Of a stretch of 64,000 nt of DNA, positions 60,169 to 64,000 are shown piece by piece. A program made the translations under genes and the position numbers. Positions within the stretch are counted from its first letter, which is position 1. Each line of letters starts with the position of its first letter. The notes beneath the pieces were generated by a model. It had not been told where the DNA came from and ran no database searches. It saw only the letters and a list, made by a program, of their open reading frames with translations. Source of the stretch: Vitis vinifera (taxonomy: Eukaryota; Streptophyta; Magnoliopsida; Vitales; Vitaceae); contig NC_081822.1 of assembly GCF_030704535.1 (NCBI RefSeq), positions 7,978,501-8,042,500 on the forward strand. The letters run 5' to 3'.

Positions 60169-61511
60169 ATTCACTGCTGCCTCCTATTCTTTATTAACAA
60201 CATTGTCTCACTTTTAAGCAGCTTCATTCTTCTACTTATTTTTTATTTTCATAGCACAAAGATTCCACAATTGGCAATAGGGTTTCAGGGTATTTGTATT
60301 CAATTGTGATAGTTGGTTGTATTTTAGAAATGCATCTGATATGATTTTTCTTTTTCTTTTTTTCAATGAGGTTGTATTTAAATTTTATGGAAGAAGTTTT
60401 CACACTTTGAATCATTTCTAACCATGGGCAACAAATGAAGAGAACAAATGGATGAGAACTAAATTGAACTAAATGTTGAAATCCGGTTCAACGATTCACT
60501 GCAGGCCAAAAATGACACTAACCTTCTATTAATCCTGTTCACGGGAAATGGAGCATGGGTTAATCTCCATTGGTCTGGCCCCTAACTTTAATTTATTGAA
60601 GCTTTTTAAAAGTACATGTCTATCTGTATCAAAGCCAACAGTGGTGGAGGAACTTGGAACTTGGAACCTGGAAGATCTTCCAATACGCCAATATCCTTTT
60701 GCTTTACGGCGTGAGGGTTTGGGGCGCCTGTTTCTCCGTTGACTTACAAACACTTTATATTGATGGATCAACTGTTTGAATAAATAGTCTTACTGTACCA
60801 TCACTCAATCAACTCGATTAGGGTTTGGTACTCATTCTATTAAAAGCACTTTTAGTTGTATCATCTTTAGTGAAATCATGACAGACTCAGCCTTTTTCAA
60901 CCTCCGACACATATCCGGAGGAATAATAGATATGGAATTGCTAATTCAACACTGAAAAGCCATGTAGCCTAGAAGACATTTATGTATGATGCCTTTAATG
61001 CCTGACATCCATTCAGAAACGCCGTCCTAAGAAATTGGTTTAAATTTTCTCCAACTATTGGCAAGGATTTCAGATTAGTAATCGGGTTTGGGGTATGCTT
61101 CACTAAGATCAAACCTAAAGCAAATCAAGGCTGTGTTTAATGCCTGGAAACTCTTGAAAAGATGGATAAAATAGAAGTTGTAAACATGACCATGATGTGA
61201 AAATCAAACTGATAAACCACTTAGCTTTCACGGAAAATAGTTATACAAATTTAATATCTAACAATTCAAGTATAAACCAGACAATTGCACATACTGGTAT
61301 ACATATATCATTTCAGTCCGGGTTTTGGGCTAGCTTTCTGCAGGACCCGGCGCATAATGCTAACCCAATTCATTTGATATGGGCCTGAACAAAAACAGTG
61401 CCCACTGAACTTGATGGACATGGACCATTAGACCTTTTTACTTGCATTACATGGATCAAGCAAGGGATTTGATCAAAAGGTCGTAATCATTCCTATTTTG
61501 AAAATGTGAAC
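60169..61511. other. Intergenic between the PIPL and PPR genes
   Basis: PIPL 3' flank and PPR upstream region. No further peptide motif or gene was seen; the ORFs at 60,529-60,771 and 61,197-61,388 are not recognised. Confidence 0.5.
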
Positions 61512-64000
61512 ATGGAGACTGTTTATCCAGTTGCCACATTCAAAGTGCCTCCTCGCCCCCTTCTCCCAAGTATCAAAAGTAACGTCACTAGTTTCCGATT
61601 TTTACACTCCCACCTACGAAATAAACAACTTGAGTTTCAGAATCACGGCTTTTCTTCTCAATTTATATTCAGATGTAGTGCCTGTAGCAAATTCTTGGTT
61701 TCTCAATCTGAACACGAAAGATTAAAGTGCGCACAGCAACTGTTTGATAATTTTCCCAATAGGGATGTGATCTCTTGGTCCGCTCTCATTGCTGCTTATT
61801 CTCGATGTGGGAATTTTGCCCAAGCATTTGGTTTGTTCCAGAAAATGATGGGTGAAGGATTGCAGCCCAATGGATTTTCATTAGCCAGCTTGCTCAAGGT
61901 GAGTTGTAGTACGGGGGAAATTGGACTTTGCAGACAGCTCCATGGCTGGTCTATCCGAACCGGTTTTGGATTAGATTCTGGAATAAGGGCTGCCTGGATA
62001 ACCATGTATTCCCGTTGTGGTGTGTTGGAAGATGCCCAGAGGGTTTTTGACGAGACCTCTCTTCTTGCTCTCGATATCCTCTTGTGGAATTCAATTATAG
62101 CAGCCTATATCTTCCATGGGTGTTGGGTTGAGGTGCTTCGTCTGTTTTGCAAAATGGTGTCAGTTGGGGTTGTTGCACCAACAGAGCTCACCTATGCTAG
62201 TGTTGTCAATGCTTGTGGTTCTTCAGGTGAGGAGAAGTATGGAGCAATGGTTCATGGAAGGATCATCAAAGCTGGACTTGAAGCAACTAATCTATGGAAT
62301 TCTCTTGTTACATTTTATGGCAAATGTGGGAACTTACAACATGCAAGCCAATTATTTGAGAGGATTTCTAGGAAGGATGTTGTTTCATGGAATGCAATGA
62401 TTGCAGCCAATGAACAAAGAGGAGAAGGGGAGAATGCTCTAGGTTTATTCCGTAGGATGCTCAAAGTTGAACCGCCTGTTCAACCAAATCGTGTCACTTT
62501 TCTTAGTTTGCTTAGTGCTGTTTCTGGGCTTTCAGCTTTAAGGTGTGGAAGAGAAATTCATGCTCATATCTTTAGACTCAGCCTTGAAGTTGATACCAGC
62601 ATCACCAATTCTCTCATCACCTTTTATTCAAAATGCAGGGAAGTTGGCAAAGCAAGAGAGATTTTTGAGAGGTTGTTGTTAAGGGATATCATTTCATGGA
62701 ATTCAATGCTTGCTGGATATGAGCAGAATGAGCAGCAAGGAAGATGTTTTGATATCTTTAAGAGAATGATGCTTTCAGGGATTGAGCCAGATTCACACAG
62801 TCTCACTATTATTTTCAATGCAGCTTCTCGTGATTCATCCGGGTTAATATATTTTCGAAGGGGTAAAGAAATTCATGGGTATATTTTGAGGAGAATTACC
62901 CCAGGAGGTGTGAGTTTGTCAGTCTCTAATGCAATTCTTAAAATGTATGCAAAATTCAACCGTATAGCAGATGCTGAGAAGATTTTCAAGGGGATGAAGA
63001 ATAGGGATTCATACTCCTGGAATGCAATGATGGATGGGTATTCAAGAAATGCCAAGTTTGAGGATGTCCTAATGATTTTTCTAGATATTCTTAAGCAAGG
63101 TTTCCCATTAGATCATGTGAGCCTCTCAATTCTCCTTACGTCCTGTGGCAGATTGGTTTCCCTCCAACTGGGTAAGCAGTTTCATGCTGTTGTTGCCAAA
63201 CTCTTCAATGGCCAGGATTGTCCTCACCAGGATTCTCTTTTGTCAATCAACAATGCATTGATTTCCATGTATTCAAAATGTGGAAGTATTAAAGATGCTG
63301 CCCAAGTATTTTTAAAGATGGAAAGGAAGGACGTCTTTTCTTGGACAGCTATGATCACAGGCTGCGCACACCATGGACTGGCTGTTGAAGCCCTTCAGCT
63401 ATTTGAGAGAATGAAAACAGATGGCATCAAGCCCAACCAGGTAACTTTCCTCGCACTACTCATGGCTTGCGCTCATGGGGGTCTTGTTCAAGAGGGGAGC
63501 TATTATTTTGACTCCATGTACAATGATTATGGTCTAAGCCCAAGTATTGAACACTATGCATGCATGATTGATTTGTTTGGCCGATCAGGTCAGTTTGATC
63601 GTGCAAAAAGCCTGGTTGAGTTTGGAATCACTCTCTTTAAGCCCTATCATGATGATATCTTGAACCTGTGGAAGGTTTTACTTGGGGCATGTCATGCGTC
63701 TAAGCAGTTAGATCTTGGGGTAGAGGCTGCAACAAAGATTCTTGAATTGGAACCTGAAGATGAGGCTACCTACATTCTTCTAGCGAACCTTTATGCCTCT
63801 TCAGGCTTATGGGAGGATGCAATCAAGGTTAGGAAGGCAATGAGAGATAAAGGGCTAAGGAAGGAAGTTGGGTGCAGCTGGATAGATACTGGAAACAGGA
63901 GACACGTCTTTGTGGCAGGAGATGTATATCATCCTCAGAGAAAAGAGATATATGAGAAGCTGGCACAGTTGAATTATAGTTGTAGAAGGATGGGCTATGT
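61512..64000 (+). CDS. PLS-class pentatricopeptide repeat (PPR) protein, 3' end cut by the window
   Basis: One frame stays open from the ATG at 61,512 to the window edge (about 829 codons, no intron). The first ~70 residues are Ser/Arg/Lys-rich with few acids, consistent with an organelle targeting peptide. From about residue 75 come repeated PLS-type PPR motifs, recognisable by DVISWSALIAAYSR, WNSLVTFYGKCGN, DVVSWNAMIAA, NALISMYSKCGS, DVFSWTAMITGCAHHG and PNQVTFLALLMACAHGGL. Then an E-type region (LWKVLLGACHASKQLD, then AEDE-like ILLANLYASSGLWEDA) and VGCSWID at about 786-792, with the E+ start beyond. Such proteins bind organellar RNA and, in the DYW subgroup, edit C to U; whether a DYW domain follows cannot be seen here. 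It has high coding quality with no lesions. Which organelle and which transcript are unknown. Confidence 0.95.
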   Translation, partial: METVYPVATFKVPPRPLLPSIKSNVTSFRFLHSHLRNKQLEFQNHGFSSQFIFRCSACSKFLVSQSEHERLKCAQQLFDNFPNRDVISWSALIAAYSRCGNFAQAFGLFQKMMGEGLQPNGFSLASLLKVSCSTGEIGLCRQLHGWSIRTGFGLDSGIRAAWITMYSRCGVLEDAQRVFDETSLLALDILLWNSIIAAYIFHGCWVEVLRLFCKMVSVGVVAPTELTYASVVNACGSSGEEKYGAMVHGRIIKAGLEATNLWNSLVTFYGKCGNLQHASQLFERISRKDVVSWNAMIAANEQRGEGENALGLFRRMLKVEPPVQPNRVTFLSLLSAVSGLSALRCGREIHAHIFRLSLEVDTSITNSLITFYSKCREVGKAREIFERLLLRDIISWNSMLAGYEQNEQQGRCFDIFKRMMLSGIEPDSHSLTIIFNAASRDSSGLIYFRRGKEIHGYILRRITPGGVSLSVSNAILKMYAKFNRIADAEKIFKGMKNRDSYSWNAMMDGYSRNAKFEDVLMIFLDILKQGFPLDHVSLSILLTSCGRLVSLQLGKQFHAVVAKLFNGQDCPHQDSLLSINNALISMYSKCGSIKDAAQVFLKMERKDVFSWTAMITGCAHHGLAVEALQLFERMKTDGIKPNQVTFLALLMACAHGGLVQEGSYYFDSMYNDYGLSPSIEHYACMIDLFGRSGQFDRAKSLVEFGITLFKPYHDDILNLWKVLLGACHASKQLDLGVEAATKILELEPEDEATYILLANLYASSGLWEDAIKVRKAMRDKGLRKEVGCSWIDTGNRRHVFVAGDVYHPQRKEIYEKLAQLNYSCRRMGY

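Overview
The window is nuclear DNA of a dicot plant. Evidence is large introns with GT-AG borders, very AT-rich intergenic DNA full of microsatellites and LTR/MITE debris, and plant-only families (CYP81 P450s, WPP-domain protein, CLE and PIP secreted peptides, PLS-class PPR protein). A woody eudicot such as grapevine (Vitis) fits my memory of these families and of the Tat-like integrase, but the sequence alone does not prove the species.

Left third (about 1-21,760, minus strand): two HOS15/TBL1-type LisH-WD40 copies in tandem. Copy A (21,718 to 6,902) keeps about 14 exons with correct splice borders over 15 kb, but carries at least six in-frame stops, a 1-base loss just before its terminal DFRM and a missing stretch of one WD repeat, so it is a pseudogene. 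Copy B (exons at 2,659-802, running off the left edge) has three open exons that match copy A's structure. The introns hold a three-LTR TRIM element with perfect 5-bp target duplications (11,251-11,949), a 936-bp hAT-like element with 8-bp target duplications (14,783-15,718) and several short tandem arrays.

21,760-37,500: gene-poor. It holds a four-copy ~370-bp tandem array (23.5-25.0 kb), one CLE peptide gene (27,444-27,689), a broken and rearranged Tat/Ogre-like Ty3 retrotransposon (about 29.9-32.8 kb), a probable 1.7-kb solo LTR nested inside another tandem array (32.8-35.4 kb), a 637-bp direct duplication (35.6-36.9 kb) and long TA runs.

37,500-47,200, plus strand: a CYP81 P450 cluster of two complete two-exon genes (507 and about 510 aa) flanking a truncated, frameshifted pseudogene. 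49,789-50,280 is a single-exon WPP-domain (MAF1/WPP-type) gene. 52.4-54.7 kb has a four-copy ~315-bp array and a TTAA-flanked MITE.

Right end: two PIP-type secreted peptide genes, about 2.4 kb apart and transcribed away from each other (57,291-57,572 minus; 59,962-60,168 plus), and the first ~829 codons of a PPR gene (61,512 onward) cut by the window edge.

The genes do not form one pathway. The P450s look like a locally duplicated specialised-metabolism cluster. The CLE and the two PIP genes are separate peptide-signalling loci. The most interesting items are the three-LTR TRIM, the extensively disabled HOS15-like locus beside a possibly live relative, and the divergent PIP pair whose members differ in the mature C-terminus.
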